Shown here piece by piece: positions 27,946 to 36,397 of a stretch of DNA of 64,000 nucleotides. Within the stretch, counting starts at the first letter, position 1, and each line of letters opens with the position of its first letter. This DNA comes from Luteibacter flocculans. GTDB lineage: Bacteria > Pseudomonadota > Gammaproteobacteria > Xanthomonadales > Rhodanobacteraceae. The DNA is taken from the NCBI RefSeq assembly GCF_023612255.1, contig NZ_CP063231.1:1718001-1782000 (forward strand), in the 5' to 3' direction. A program made the translations under genes and the position numbers. Below the pieces are notes generated by a model that worked only from the letters and a program-made list of their open reading frames with translations, was not told the DNA's origin and did not search any database.

Positions 27946-28021
27946 TGGTGGAGCCAGCCGGGATCGAACCGGCGACCTCCTGCATGCCATGCAGGCGCTC
28001 TCCCAGCTGAGCTATGGCCCC
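27946..28021 (-). tRNA. tRNA-Ala (GGC)
   Basis: On the minus strand it starts GGGGCCATAGCTCAGCTGGG and ends GGCTCCACCA. The anticodon stem CCTGC/GCAGG encloses ATGGCAT with anticodon GGC. The acceptor stem pairs GGGGCCA with TGGCTCC through one G-T pair. It is the first gene of the tRNA transcript. Confidence 0.95.
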
Positions 28022-28037
28022 CTGCTGGAAGCCGCAA

Positions 28038-28066
28038 AGATTACGTCCGCACCGTGATTCCGTCAA
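28038..28066 (-). promoter_or_regulatory. Sigma-70 promoter of the tRNA operon
   Basis: On the minus strand TTGACG (28061-28066) and TAATCT (28038-28043) are separated by exactly 17 bases, near-consensus elements. The -10 ends 16 bases before tRNA-Ala. The AT-rich stretch upstream (28077-28105, with a run of A on the minus strand) could serve as an UP element. Confidence 0.85.
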
Positions 28067-28226
28067 GCGTTCATTACACTTTTTGTAAATTTTTTTTCGA
28101 CATTTCGAGAATGCCGAGGCGTGGCACGCACTTGTACGAGTCGGCACGCGTCGTGGTTTGCATGTCGAACGCGTGCGCATGGCGACGCACGGGTTAACCT
28201 GTCCGTCCATATCCACAGGGGCAGGC

Positions 28227-29987
28227 ATGCACGGCATCGTTTTCATCCAGGACCTGGCCACCGTGATGCTGGTGGCCGGACTCACCACGGTGCTTTTCCA
28301 GCGCCTCAGGCAGCCGGTCGTGCTCGGCTACATCATTGCCGGCGTGTTGATCGGCCCGCACACGCTGCCGGTGATCTTCATCCACGACGAGGAGACGATT
28401 CGCACGCTCTCCGAACTGGGCATGATCCTGCTGCTGTTTGCGCTGGGTCTCGAATTCAGTCTGAAGAAGCTGCGCGCGGTCGGCGGTGCTGCGCTGGTGG
28501 CCGCATTCGCGGAAATCGTGCTGATGGTGTGGATCGGCTACGAGATTGGCCGCTTCTTTGGCTGGTCCGCCATGGACTCGCTGTTCCTGGGCGCGATGCT
28601 TTCCATTTCGTCCACCACGATCATCATGAAGGCGCTCGAGGATCTTGGCCTCAAGCGGGAGCGCTTCGCGCAGCTCATGTTCGGCATCCTCGTCGTGGAG
28701 GATCTGCTGGCGATCGTGTTGATGGCGCTGCTGACCGGTATCGCGGGTACGGGCGGTGTGGAAGCGAGCCAGGCTCTTGCGACGATCGGGCGTCTCGGTC
28801 TGTTCATGGCGGTATCGCTGGTCGTGGGTCTGCTGCTGGTGCCGCGCGTGGTCGACTACATCGCCCGGGTCAGCCGCAACGACGTGTTGCTGGTAGCGGT
28901 ACTCGGCATCTGCTTCGGTTTCTGCCTGCTCGTGACCGAGATGGGCTACAGCGTGGCGCTGGGTGCTTTCATGATCGGCGCGATCGTCGCGGAGGCTGAA
29001 AGCGTGGCGCGCATCGAGCGCATCATCATGCCGGTGCGCGACATGTTCAGCGCCGTGTTCTTCGTCGCCATCGGCATGCTCATCGATCCGCAGCTGCTGC
29101 TCGAATACGCGTGGCCGATCACCGTGGTAACGATCGCGGTGGTGGTCGGTAAGGTCATTACCTGCAGTTTCGGCAGTTTCGTCGCCGGCAACGACGGACG
29201 GACGTCGTTGCGCGTGGGTATGGGCCTGGCGCAGATCGGCGAATTCTCGTTCGTCATTGCGTCGCTCGGACTCACGCTCAAAGTGACCAGTGGATTCCTC
29301 TATCCGGTGGCTGTGGCGGTGTCGGCGATCACCACCTTCCTCACACCGTATCTGATCCGTTCCTCCGATCCGCTGGCCCGATTGCTCGGCCGCGTCTTGC
29401 CCAACCGCTTCATCAGCGTGTTCGGTGCCTACACCGAATGGATGGGCAACCTCGGGCTGCAAGGGCAGGGCGCCATCGTCATGAAGATGATCCGCCGGCT
29501 CGTCTGGCACGTAGTCATCAACATGGCGCTGGTGGTCGCGGTCTTCATCATCGTGGCCTTCGCCTACCGGCGCGGATTCCTGCATCTGGATCTTTTCACC
29601 GACCAGCCGACCGTGCGTCGCAGCCTCGCCTGGTCGCTCGCGGCGTTGCTGTCGCTGCCGATGGTCGTGGCGGCCTATCGCAAGGCCGGGGCACTGGGCA
29701 TGCTGCTGGCCGAACTGTCGATTCCGGACCGGTTCGGCGCCCGTACCTTTCGTATCCGCTCGGTCCTGGGGCGGCTGATTCCGTTGGCGGCCATGCTCAT
29801 CCTGGGCCTGCTTGTGGCGGCGCTCGCCTCGACCATCCTGCCGCCCCGGGAGGTGGCCCTGGTGCTCGTGCTGATCGGCATCGGGCTGGTCTGGCTACTC
29901 TGGCGAGTGCTGGTCCAGGTCCATGCCCGGCTCCAGGCCGCCATCCGCGATACCCTCGAAAAGCCGGGGCACGATGCCGGGGAGTGA
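28227..29987 (+). CDS. Kef/CPA2-type monovalent cation:proton antiporter
   Basis: The 586-residue inner membrane protein has about 12 helices in a Na/H exchanger domain (residues about 10-400). Typical segments are V-L-G-Y-I-I-A-G-V-L-I-G-P-H, L-L-L-F-A-L-G-L-E-F-S, S-S-T-T-I-I-M-K and V-V-E-D-L-L-A-I, the last holding the ion-binding Asp. A C-terminal extension adds further helices and a short cytoplasmic tail but no TrkA-N (Rossmann) domain, so it is not a classical KefB/C. It would exchange K or Na for protons. I chose the ATG preceded by AGGGG; an upstream ATG would add 23 hydrophilic residues. Confidence 0.9.
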   Translation: MHGIVFIQDLATVMLVAGLTTVLFQRLRQPVVLGYIIAGVLIGPHTLPVIFIHDEETIRTLSELGMILLLFALGLEFSLKKLRAVGGAALVAAFAEIVLMVWIGYEIGRFFGWSAMDSLFLGAMLSISSTTIIMKALEDLGLKRERFAQLMFGILVVEDLLAIVLMALLTGIAGTGGVEASQALATIGRLGLFMAVSLVVGLLLVPRVVDYIARVSRNDVLLVAVLGICFGFCLLVTEMGYSVALGAFMIGAIVAEAESVARIERIIMPVRDMFSAVFFVAIGMLIDPQLLLEYAWPITVVTIAVVVGKVITCSFGSFVAGNDGRTSLRVGMGLAQIGEFSFVIASLGLTLKVTSGFLYPVAVAVSAITTFLTPYLIRSSDPLARLLGRVLPNRFISVFGAYTEWMGNLGLQGQGAIVMKMIRRLVWHVVINMALVVAVFIIVAFAYRRGFLHLDLFTDQPTVRRSLAWSLAALLSLPMVVAAYRKAGALGMLLAELSIPDRFGARTFRIRSVLGRLIPLAAMLILGLLVAALASTILPPREVALVLVLIGIGLVWLLWRVLVQVHARLQAAIRDTLEKPGHDAGE

Positions 29988-30016
29988 CCGATTCATCATT
30001 TCTCGGAAAGGTTTCT

Positions 30017-30043
30017 GAACTTTTCGTGTGAAACCCTGTCTCT
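30017..30043 (+). promoter_or_regulatory. Sigma-E promoter of the FKBP gene
   Basis: GAACTT (30017-30022), a 16-base spacer and TCTCT (30039-30043) match the RpoE consensus GAACTT-N16-TCTGA closely. The same core occurs before rpoE in this window (TCTCA). It lies 110 bases before the start codon of a periplasmic folding factor, a typical RpoE target. Confidence 0.7.
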
Positions 30044-30152
30044 CGCCCCGTCATTGCAAGCAGGACGCGAACCACCGCACAATGGCGTTTCCGCCTCCAC
30101 AAGGAGGTGTACCGGCGGCGTCGCCGAATCTTTCCTATAGAGGGAGTATCGA

Positions 30153-30926
30153 ATGAAGCACTTTTTGCGTCCCACGATGACGGCCGTCGCCCTGGCGGTT
30201 GCGCTGGGTACGGCCGCGGGCGCATCCGCCCAGGCCGCCAAGCCGGCTGCCTCCGCGGCACCGGTCGATAAGCAGAAGGCCAGCTATGTCGTGGGTTGGG
30301 ATCTCGCAAGCTCGCTTCCGCCGCTCGTCGCGAAGGAAGTGGATGCCGCTACGGTCGCCAAGGCGCTGCAGGCTGCGCTCTCGGGCCAGAAGCCGACCAT
30401 GACGGAAGCCGAGGCCAAGTCGGTTCGCGAAGCGTTTGTTGCCCAGCTCAAGGTCAAGGCCGAGGCTGAGTACAACAAGGTCGCCGCGCAGAACAAGCAG
30501 GAAGGCGATGCGTTCCTGGCCAAGAACAAGTCCGCTCCGGGCGTGAAGGTCACCTCGTCGGGCCTGCAGTACCAGGTCGTCCAGGCCGGTACCGGCCAGC
30601 GTCCGGGTCCGAACGACACGGTCACCATCAACTACACCGGCACCTTCGTGAACGGCGAGAAGTTCGACTCCTCGGCCGATCACCAGCCGGCCGGCCCGGC
30701 CCAGATCCCGCTCGCTGCGGTGATCCCGGGTTTCCGTGAGGGCCTGCAGCTGATGCAGACGGGCGGCAAGTACAAGCTGTTCATTCCGTCGAACATCGCT
30801 TACGGCGCCAAGCCGGAAAACGGCTTCCCGCCGAACGCGACGATCATCTTCGACGTCGAACTGCTGAAGACCGGTCCGACGCCGGCGGGCCAGGGCCCGG
30901 GCGCACCGCAGGGCGGCGGCAAGTAA
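30153..30926 (+). CDS. Periplasmic FKBP-type peptidyl-prolyl isomerase (Mip/FkpA-like)
   Basis: The 257-residue protein has a signal peptide ending A-S-A near residue 26. A helical dimerisation domain (about 35-130) follows, then an FKBP domain (about 135-245: [32 protein letters not shown]). A Gly/Pro-rich tail ends the chain. Such proteins catalyse Pro isomerisation and act as chaperones for outer membrane and periplasmic proteins. GGGAG precedes the ATG. The sigma-E promoter upstream fits FkpA regulation. A strong terminator follows. Confidence 0.95.
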   Translation: MKHFLRPTMTAVALAVALGTAAGASAQAAKPAASAAPVDKQKASYVVGWDLASSLPPLVAKEVDAATVAKALQAALSGQKPTMTEAEAKSVREAFVAQLKVKAEAEYNKVAAQNKQEGDAFLAKNKSAPGVKVTSSGLQYQVVQAGTGQRPGPNDTVTINYTGTFVNGEKFDSSADHQPAGPAQIPLAAVIPGFREGLQLMQTGGKYKLFIPSNIAYGAKPENGFPPNATIIFDVELLKTGPTPAGQGPGAPQGGGK

Positions 30927-30948
30927 GCCACCCTCGCAAGCAATACCG

Positions 30949-30980
30949 AAAGGGCGCGGAGCGATCCGCGCCCTTTTTGT
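30949..30980 (+). terminator. Rho-independent terminator of the FKBP gene
   Basis: Arms AAAGGGCGCGGA / TCCGCGCCCTTT around a GCGA loop run into TTTTTGTTTT. It is located 22 bases after the stop codon. Confidence 0.93.
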
Positions 30981-30995
30981 TTTCCTTTCGGCTTT

Positions 30996-31086
30996 GTGGG
31001 AGCCGCCCTGGCGGCGATCCCGCGGCAACGGCCATGTCTGCGCGAGTACCCATCGCCAGCAGGCTGGCTCCCACCGCTGGTGGGAT
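30996..31086. repeat. REP-like element of mixed subtype
   Basis: The left arm GTGGGAGCCGCCCTGGCGGC faces the right arm CATCGCCAGCAGGCTGGCTC followed by CCACC. The left arm is of the second subtype (as at 7.28 kb) and the right arm of the first (as at 7.15 and 27.6 kb). It lies between the FKBP terminator and ugd. Confidence 0.8.
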
Positions 31087-31194
31087 GTTGGGCCGTGTCA
31101 GCGTCCCGTCGAATCGACGCGGCGTGTTTGCTCCCCAGGCCCGCCGGTCTACAATCGCGTGTTACGCGCATCCGCCGAGCGCTTCGGGAGCTGC

Positions 31195-32544
31195 ATGAAA
31201 GTCACGATCTTTGGAACCGGCTACGTGGGGCTCGTTACGGGTACCTGCCTGGCCGAGATGGGCAACCACGTGGTTTGCGTCGACGTGGATGCGGGCAAGG
31301 TCGAGCGGTTGAAGAAGGGCGACGTACCCATCTACGAACCGGGGCTCGAACCGATGGTCATCCGCAACCACGCGGAAGGGCGTCTCGATTTCACCACGGA
31401 CGCCGCGCCCGCGATCGCCCATGGCGATGTCGTGTTCATCGCGGTGGGTACGCCTCCCGACGAAGACGGCAGCGCCGACCTGCAATACGTGCTGGCCGTG
31501 GCGAACACCATCGGCGATCACATCGACCGCTACACGATCGTCGTGAACAAGTCGACGGTACCCGTGGGTACGGCTGATCGCGTGCGTGCCGCCGTGGCGG
31601 AGCGCCTGAAACAGCGTGGCGTGGACGTGCCGTTCGACGTCGTATCGAATCCCGAATTCCTGAAGGAGGGCGATGCGGTCGAGGACTGCATGCGTCCGGA
31701 CCGCATCGTGGTCGGCTCGTCCAGCGAGCGCGCCATCGAGCGCCTGCGCAAGCTCTATGCACCGTTCAATCGCAATCACGACCGCATGGTCGTGATGGAC
31801 GAGCGTTCGGCGGAGCTGACCAAGTACGCAGCCAACGCCATGCTCGCGACCAAGATCAGCTTCATGAACGAGATCGCGAACATCGCCGAACACGTCGGTG
31901 CCGACGTGGAACTCGTGCGCCGGGGCATCGGTGCCGATCCGCGCATCGGCTATCACTTCATTTATCCCGGTGCGGGCTATGGTGGCTCGTGTTTCCCGAA
32001 GGACGTGCAGGCGCTGGCGCGCACGGCACATTCGGTGGGCTACGACGCACGTTTGCTCGGTGCGGTGGAAGCGGTCAACGATGGGCAGAAGTCGCGCTTG
32101 TTCGCGCTACTTTCCAAGCACTTCGACGGCAACCTGAAGGGGCGCACCGTGGCCGTCTGGGGGTTGGCGTTCAAGCCCAATACCGACGACATGCGCGAAG
32201 CCTCCAGCCGCCGGCTCATGGAACAGTTGTGGGATGCCGGTGCCCAGGTCCGTGCGTTCGATCCCGAGGCCTCCGATGAGGCACGACGCATCTACGGCGA
32301 GCGCGACGATCTCGTCCTCGTCGCGCATCCCTATGACGCTCTCGAAGGTGCGGACGCGCTGGCCATCGTCACGGAGTGGAAGGCTTTCCGCAGCCCAGAT
32401 TTCCAGCGCGTGAAGTCCTTGCTGCGCACGCCAGTGATCGTAGACGGACGCAACCTCTACGATCCCGCCATCGTGGAGGAAGCAGGGCTTGCGTACTACG
32501 GCATCGGCCGCGGTCGCAGCCTAGCGGGTCGCGAGCATGGCTGA
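31195..32544 (+). CDS. ugd: UDP-glucose 6-dehydrogenase
   Basis: The 449-residue NAD-dependent enzyme oxidises UDP-glucose twice to UDP-glucuronate, a precursor of exopolysaccharide and lipid A sugar modification. It has an N-terminal Rossmann motif [22 protein letters not shown], catalytic Cys in G-G-S-C-F-P-K-D-V, and the C-terminal [19 protein letters not shown] precedes the ATG; a 67-codon upstream extension runs through the REP element and was rejected. slyX overlaps its 3' end by 8 bases. Confidence 0.96.
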   Translation: MKVTIFGTGYVGLVTGTCLAEMGNHVVCVDVDAGKVERLKKGDVPIYEPGLEPMVIRNHAEGRLDFTTDAAPAIAHGDVVFIAVGTPPDEDGSADLQYVLAVANTIGDHIDRYTIVVNKSTVPVGTADRVRAAVAERLKQRGVDVPFDVVSNPEFLKEGDAVEDCMRPDRIVVGSSSERAIERLRKLYAPFNRNHDRMVVMDERSAELTKYAANAMLATKISFMNEIANIAEHVGADVELVRRGIGADPRIGYHFIYPGAGYGGSCFPKDVQALARTAHSVGYDARLLGAVEAVNDGQKSRLFALLSKHFDGNLKGRTVAVWGLAFKPNTDDMREASSRRLMEQLWDAGAQVRAFDPEASDEARRIYGERDDLVLVAHPYDALEGADALAIVTEWKAFRSPDFQRVKSLLRTPVIVDGRNLYDPAIVEEAGLAYYGIGRGRSLAGREHG

Positions 32545-32749
32545 GTTAGACGATCGCATCACGGAGCTGGAGGTGCGCCTCGCCTTCATCGACGATACGG
32601 TCAACGGGCTCTCGTCCGCCGACGTGGAAATCGCACGCCGGTTGGATCTGCTTGAGCGAGCCGTGCGCGACTTGCGCTCGGACCTCGTGAACATGCGTGC
32701 GGGTCTCGGCAGCGATGCCGCGAACGAGCCGCCACCGCCGCACTATTGA
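32537..32749 (+). CDS. slyX: SlyX family coiled-coil protein
   Basis: The 70-residue protein begins [17 protein letters not shown] and forms one long heptad-repeat helix. It ends in the family-typical P-P-P-P-H-Y. SlyX is widespread in proteobacteria, usually near fkpA or slyD, and has no assigned biochemical role. The start lies inside ugd, so translation is coupled. Confidence 0.92.
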   Translation: MAELDDRITELEVRLAFIDDTVNGLSSADVEIARRLDLLERAVRDLRSDLVNMRAGLGSDAANEPPPPHY

Positions 32750-32774
32750 AGTAAACGAACGAGCCTTACCGATC

Positions 32775-33422
32775 ATGGCAGAGTCCCTGCGCGACCAGTT
32801 GTTGAAGAGTGGCCTCGTGAAGGAAATTCACGAGGAGAAACGGAAGTCCACGCCACCCCAGCGTCAGGGCGGCAACGCCTCGACGAGTGGGCAGCCCTAT
32901 GCCGGCAACCGCCCCAAGCAGGGCGGCCGCCCGCAGCAAGGCGGCAGGCCGGGCCAGAGGCCGCCCCAGGGCGGCAAGCCATCAAATGGTACGCCGCGCC
33001 CGCCGCGCAAGGACGGCGAGATCGATCTCGCCAAGGCCTATGCGATTCGTGCCCAGAAGGAAGCCAACGAGCGGCGCGAAGCCGAGGCCGCAGCCGCAGA
33101 GCAGGCGCGCCTGCGCAAGGAAAAGAAGCGCAAGGTCGAGGAACTGCTGAAAGGCAAGGCGCTGAATCTTCCGGACGCCGATCAGGTTCGGCATTTCCCG
33201 TACGGGGAGAAGATTCGCCGGGTGTACGTCGACGCGAAGCAGCTTGTGGCATTGAACGCCGGTGAGCTCGGCGTCGTGCAGCAGGGCGGTCGCTATCTGG
33301 TGGTGGAGAAGGCGGTCATCGATGAACTGCGTGACTTGGCGCCCGAATTCATCGCACTGATGGTCGATCCGAACGCCGTGAACGAATCCGACGATGGCGT
33401 TCCCGACGACCTGATGTGGTGA
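32775..33422 (+). CDS. DUF2058 protein (YaiL-like)
   Basis: The 215-residue basic protein has an N-terminal S-L-R-D-Q-L-L-K-S-G-L-V motif and a disordered Gly/Gln/Arg/Pro-rich insert with repeats of Q-G-G-R/K-P (about residues 30-75). A charged coiled coil (about 80-130) and a compact C-terminal domain (Q-V-R-H-F-P-Y-G-E-K-I-R-R-V-Y-V) complete it. DUF2058 members are nucleoid- or ribosome-associated candidates without an established role. It follows slyX by 25 bases. The Gly/Arg-rich insert is longer than in enteric YaiL. Confidence 0.88.
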   Translation: MAESLRDQLLKSGLVKEIHEEKRKSTPPQRQGGNASTSGQPYAGNRPKQGGRPQQGGRPGQRPPQGGKPSNGTPRPPRKDGEIDLAKAYAIRAQKEANERREAEAAAAEQARLRKEKKRKVEELLKGKALNLPDADQVRHFPYGEKIRRVYVDAKQLVALNAGELGVVQQGGRYLVVEKAVIDELRDLAPEFIALMVDPNAVNESDDGVPDDLMW

Positions 33423-33427
33423 GGCGT

Positions 33428-33697
33428 TACCGCTCGCCGCTATAGCGGCTCCCACAACGAAGCGAATCTCCTGTAGGAGCCGCCAAGGCGGCGAGGGGAA
33501 GTTACGGTTGGGGGGCTACTTGCCGGTTGGGACCACTTGCCGACTGGGACCACTTGCCGGTGAGGACCACTTGCCGGTGGGAGCCAGCCTGCTGGCGATG
33601 GGAGCTTGCCTCGCCGCTACACCGCTTCGTTGGCTTTTCGCCACCAGGCTGGCTCCCACCTTTGCCTCGTTGGCTACTCGCCGCCATAGCGGCGAGT
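33428..33697. repeat. Cluster of REP-like elements filling the gap
   Basis: Four palindromic units fill the 279-base gap between convergent genes. They are GCTCGCCGCTATAGCGGCTC (second subtype), TAGGAGCCGCCAAGGCGGCG, a first-subtype pair GGTGGGAGCCAGCCTGCTGG ... CCACCAGGCTGGCTCCCACC (33575-33660) with the shared spacer CACCGCTTCGTTGGCTT, and a perfect hairpin ACTCGCCGC-CATA-GCGGCGAGT (33676-33697) just past the fadJ stop. The last could terminate fadJ. A 17-base tandem array is embedded (separate entry). Confidence 0.85.
33518..33585. repeat. Tandem array, 4 x 17 bases, derived from the REP arm
   Basis: Four head-to-tail copies of ACTTGCCGGTtGGGACC (33518, 33535, 33552, 33569) differ at one to four positions. 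The last copy (ACTTGCCGGTGGGAGCC) runs directly into the REP arm GGTGGGAGCCAGCCTGCTGG, so the array looks like duplications of the arm's outer edge. Confidence 0.9.
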
Positions 33698-33701
33698 AAG
33701 G

Positions 33702-35759
33702 TCAGGCAGCCGGCGCTGCAAGTTCCGGATTGTCCCAGCCTTCCTTCTTCGCAAAGCGCACACCGTGCGCTTTTTCGAGCTTCGCCAGGCGCTCGCGGAC
33801 CGCGGCCACGCCCTCGCTGCGCACGTACTGGATCGGACCACCGCGGAACGGAGCGAAGCCCGTGCCGAAGATCACGCCTGCATCAAGCAGGTCGGCGTCG
33901 TCCACCACATGTTCGGCGAGGCAGGCGACCGCTTCGTTGACCATCGGCAGGATCATGCGGTCCTGGATGTCGGCCGGCGGCACGTAGTCGGGATCGACTT
34001 CCGGCTTGTCCGGTTTGCCGTCCTTCCACACGTACAGGCCTTCACCGTCCTTCTTGCCGCGCTTGTTCGCGGCGAGCTTTTCTTCGAGCCCTTGCGGAAC
34101 TTCGAGCCCAAGGAACGGTGCCAGTTCCTTGCCTACCGAGGCGCAGACGTCGAGACCGACGGTGTCCGCCAGTTCGATCGGGCCCATGGGCATGCCGAAC
34201 TTCTTCGCTTCGCGATCGAGTACCGGTCCCGGCACGCCCTCGTTGTAGAGGCGCATCGCTTCCATGAGGTAAGGCATGAGAATGCGGTTGACCAGGAAGC
34301 CGGGCGTGCCCTTCACCGGCACCGGCAGTTTACCGATGGCCTTGCAGAAGGCGAGGGCGCGCTTCTCGATCGCAGGATCGAGAGCATCGTGACGGACCAC
34401 TTCCACGAGCGGCATCTGCGCCACGGGATTGAAGAAGTGCAGACCGAGGAAGCGCTGCGGCGCCTTGAGACCCTGGCGCAACTCGTCCAGTGGAATGGAA
34501 GACGTATTGCTGGCGAGGATTTCGTCGGCCTGGAACTGCGGCTCGATAGCGGCGTAGAGCGCATGCTTGGCTTCGGGGTTCTCGAAGATGGCCTCGATAG
34601 CGAGATCGGCGTCCGCGACGCCCTTGCCTTCGACGTCCGCACGCAGCCGTGCCACGGCGGCCTCGACCTTGGCGGGTGCCTTCAATTTCTTCTCGAACAG
34701 CGTGCGCGCGCGCTTGATCGCCGGCTCCACGAAACGGGCCTCACGATCCTGCAGCGTGACCTGGAATCCCTTGAGTGCGGACCACGCGGCGATGTCGCCG
34801 CCCATCGTGCCGGCGCCCACCACGTGCACGTGCGAGATGCCGTGATCCGTGCCGCCGCCGAGACCCTTCAGACGTTCCTGCAGGAAGAAGATCCGAATGA
34901 GGTTGCGGGCGGTCGGCGTCGTGGCGAGCTTCGCCACCGACTTCGCCTCCACCTTGAGCCGCTGCTGGATGCTGCCGCCACCGCGCGACCAGGTGTCGAT
35001 CAGGGCGAATGGCGCGGGGTAGTGTTCCTTGCGAACCTTGGCCGCCGTCTGCTTGCGCACCATCGGCGCGAGAATCGCGCGAGCAAGCAGGGTGTTCGTG
35101 GCCCAGCCCTTGGCGCGCTGCGCGAAGGGGCGGGCGGCCGGACGGCGAGCCAGTTCGCGTGCCTCGGCCAGCAGCTCGTCGGGTCGGGCGAGGCGGTCGA
35201 CCAAACCGACGGCCTTGGCGCGGCGTGCGTTGAACGGCTTGCCGGTCAACATGGCAGACAGCGCATCCGGCGCGCCGATCAGGCGCGGCAACCGGGCACT
35301 GCCACCCCAGCCGGGATGAATGCCGAGCATGACTTCCGGCAAGCCGATCTTCGTCGTGTCGTCGTCCGCCGCAATGCGCAGACGGCAGGCCAGCGCGAGT
35401 TCGGCGCCGCCGCCCAGGCAGGCACCATGGATCGCAGCGACGGTCGGGCAGGGCAGGCGGGCGAGGTTCTCGAATACGCGTTGGCCGTTCTCGATGTTCT
35501 CGAGCACGCTGCCGGTCTGCGCGTATTCCACGAATTCGCGGATATCCGCGCCCACGGCGAAGCCCATGGGCTTGCCCGAATGGATGACGACGCCGCGGGG
35601 ATTCTCGATGGCGAGACGCTCCACGAGCGTGTCCAGTTCGTCGAGCACCTCGCGCGACAGCGCGTTGGCGCTCGCCCCCTCACGGTCGAGGGTCAGGACG
35701 ACGATGCCGTCGTCGCCCTCGCTGGTCTTCCAGTGCTTGAATCGGAGTCCTTCGAACAT
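33702..35759 (-). CDS. fadJ: Fatty acid oxidation multifunctional enzyme (enoyl-CoA hydratase / 3-hydroxyacyl-CoA dehydrogenase)
   Basis: The 685-residue alpha subunit of beta-oxidation has an N-terminal crotonase domain (about 1-190: G-F-A-V-G-A-D-I-R-E-F; H-G-A-C-L-G-G-G-A-E-L-A). A Rossmann domain follows (V-V-G-A-G-T-M-G-G-D-I-A; E-A-I-F-E-N), and a C-terminal dehydrogenase domain contains H-F-F-N-P-V and G-F-L-V-N-R. It hydrates trans-enoyl-CoA and oxidises the hydroxyacyl-CoA with NAD. It works with a thiolase (FadI/FadA), which is not in the window. I chose ATG 35759 (M-F-E-G-L-R-F); the upstream extension has no family similarity. FadB is the alternative name. Confidence 0.93.
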   Translation of the reverse strand: MFEGLRFKHWKTSEGDDGIVVLTLDREGASANALSREVLDELDTLVERLAIENPRGVVIHSGKPMGFAVGADIREFVEYAQTGSVLENIENGQRVFENLARLPCPTVAAIHGACLGGGAELALACRLRIAADDDTTKIGLPEVMLGIHPGWGGSARLPRLIGAPDALSAMLTGKPFNARRAKAVGLVDRLARPDELLAEARELARRPAARPFAQRAKGWATNTLLARAILAPMVRKQTAAKVRKEHYPAPFALIDTWSRGGGSIQQRLKVEAKSVAKLATTPTARNLIRIFFLQERLKGLGGGTDHGISHVHVVGAGTMGGDIAAWSALKGFQVTLQDREARFVEPAIKRARTLFEKKLKAPAKVEAAVARLRADVEGKGVADADLAIEAIFENPEAKHALYAAIEPQFQADEILASNTSSIPLDELRQGLKAPQRFLGLHFFNPVAQMPLVEVVRHDALDPAIEKRALAFCKAIGKLPVPVKGTPGFLVNRILMPYLMEAMRLYNEGVPGPVLDREAKKFGMPMGPIELADTVGLDVCASVGKELAPFLGLEVPQGLEEKLAANKRGKKDGEGLYVWKDGKPDKPEVDPDYVPPADIQDRMILPMVNEAVACLAEHVVDDADLLDAGVIFGTGFAPFRGGPIQYVRSEGVAAVRERLAKLEKAHGVRFAKKEGWDNPELAAPAA

Positions 35760-35920
35760 GGCGGTCGTACGGTGGCGAATGAGCGCACCACCATACCTTT
35801 CCCCTTGGCCGAATGCGAGATACCCGACCGTATGGCGTGTTGCCACGCTCCCCCGTACACGGCTGGCGCGGCACCCGTCTTCGGCGGATACTTCGCGCCA
35901 CTCAAGCCGTACGACCCCTC

Positions 35921-36397
35921 ATGGATGCCAACGCAGGAACCGATGTCTTCGACCGCATCCTTTCGGCCTCGGGGCCGCTGGTTGCGCTGAAGGCTGGCGA
36001 CACGACGCTGCTGCTCGAACAGTTTCGTCTGGTGGCCCGGCGCACAGGCCAGGCGGTGTACCTGTGGCGCCATGCGGAAGGGCTGGTGAGCCTGCGTGAT
36101 GCGCAGATGCGGGTACCCGGATGCCTCCGACTTGGCGACGCCCTGCGTTACATCCTGCAGAGCCTGCACTTCGGCGTGTACCTCCTGGACATGCCGCCCG
36201 GTGCGCCCAGTGCGACCGACGGTGCACTTTTACGGCAACTTTCGCGCGCACAGACCGGTCACGTCCGGCGTGTCGTGCTCATCGGCGCCAGCCCCAGCCT
36301 CCTCGCCACGTTCGAAAATGACGTGGTCCTCGTCGACGCCGACTGGCAGGCGCGCTCCGCGGCGCCGCGTCTGCGTGACGGTCGCTGGGTCGTGTGA
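35921..36397 (+). CDS. Hypothetical protein upstream of a c-di-GMP enzyme (158 aa)
   Basis: The protein is not recognised. The soluble alpha/beta-looking chain has L-L-L-E-Q-F-R-L-V-A-R-R-T-G-Q-A-V-Y-L-W, then L-R-Y-I-L-Q-S-L-H-F-G-V-Y-L-L-D and R-V-V-L-I-G-A-S-P-S-L-L. The spacing of Q-A-V-Y-L-W and V-Y-L-L-D resembles an AAA-like core without a Walker A. Its stop overlaps the GTG start of the GGDEF/EAL gene by 4 bases (GTGA), so the two products are made together and probably act together. There is no strong Shine-Dalgarno before the ATG. Confidence 0.65.
   Translation: MDANAGTDVFDRILSASGPLVALKAGDTTLLLEQFRLVARRTGQAVYLWRHAEGLVSLRDAQMRVPGCLRLGDALRYILQSLHFGVYLLDMPPGAPSATDGALLRQLSRAQTGHVRRVVLIGASPSLLATFENDVVLVDADWQARSAAPRLRDGRWVV

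Noticed and set aside
33428-33697. CRISPR array
   Set aside because: Repeat units are palindromic REP arms and an immediately adjacent 17-base tandem, with no regular unique spacers and no cas genes.
33765-35990. A 741-codon plus-strand frame opposite fadJ
   Set aside because: The fadJ domains on the minus strand are complete; this frame has no motif and the typical antisense composition.
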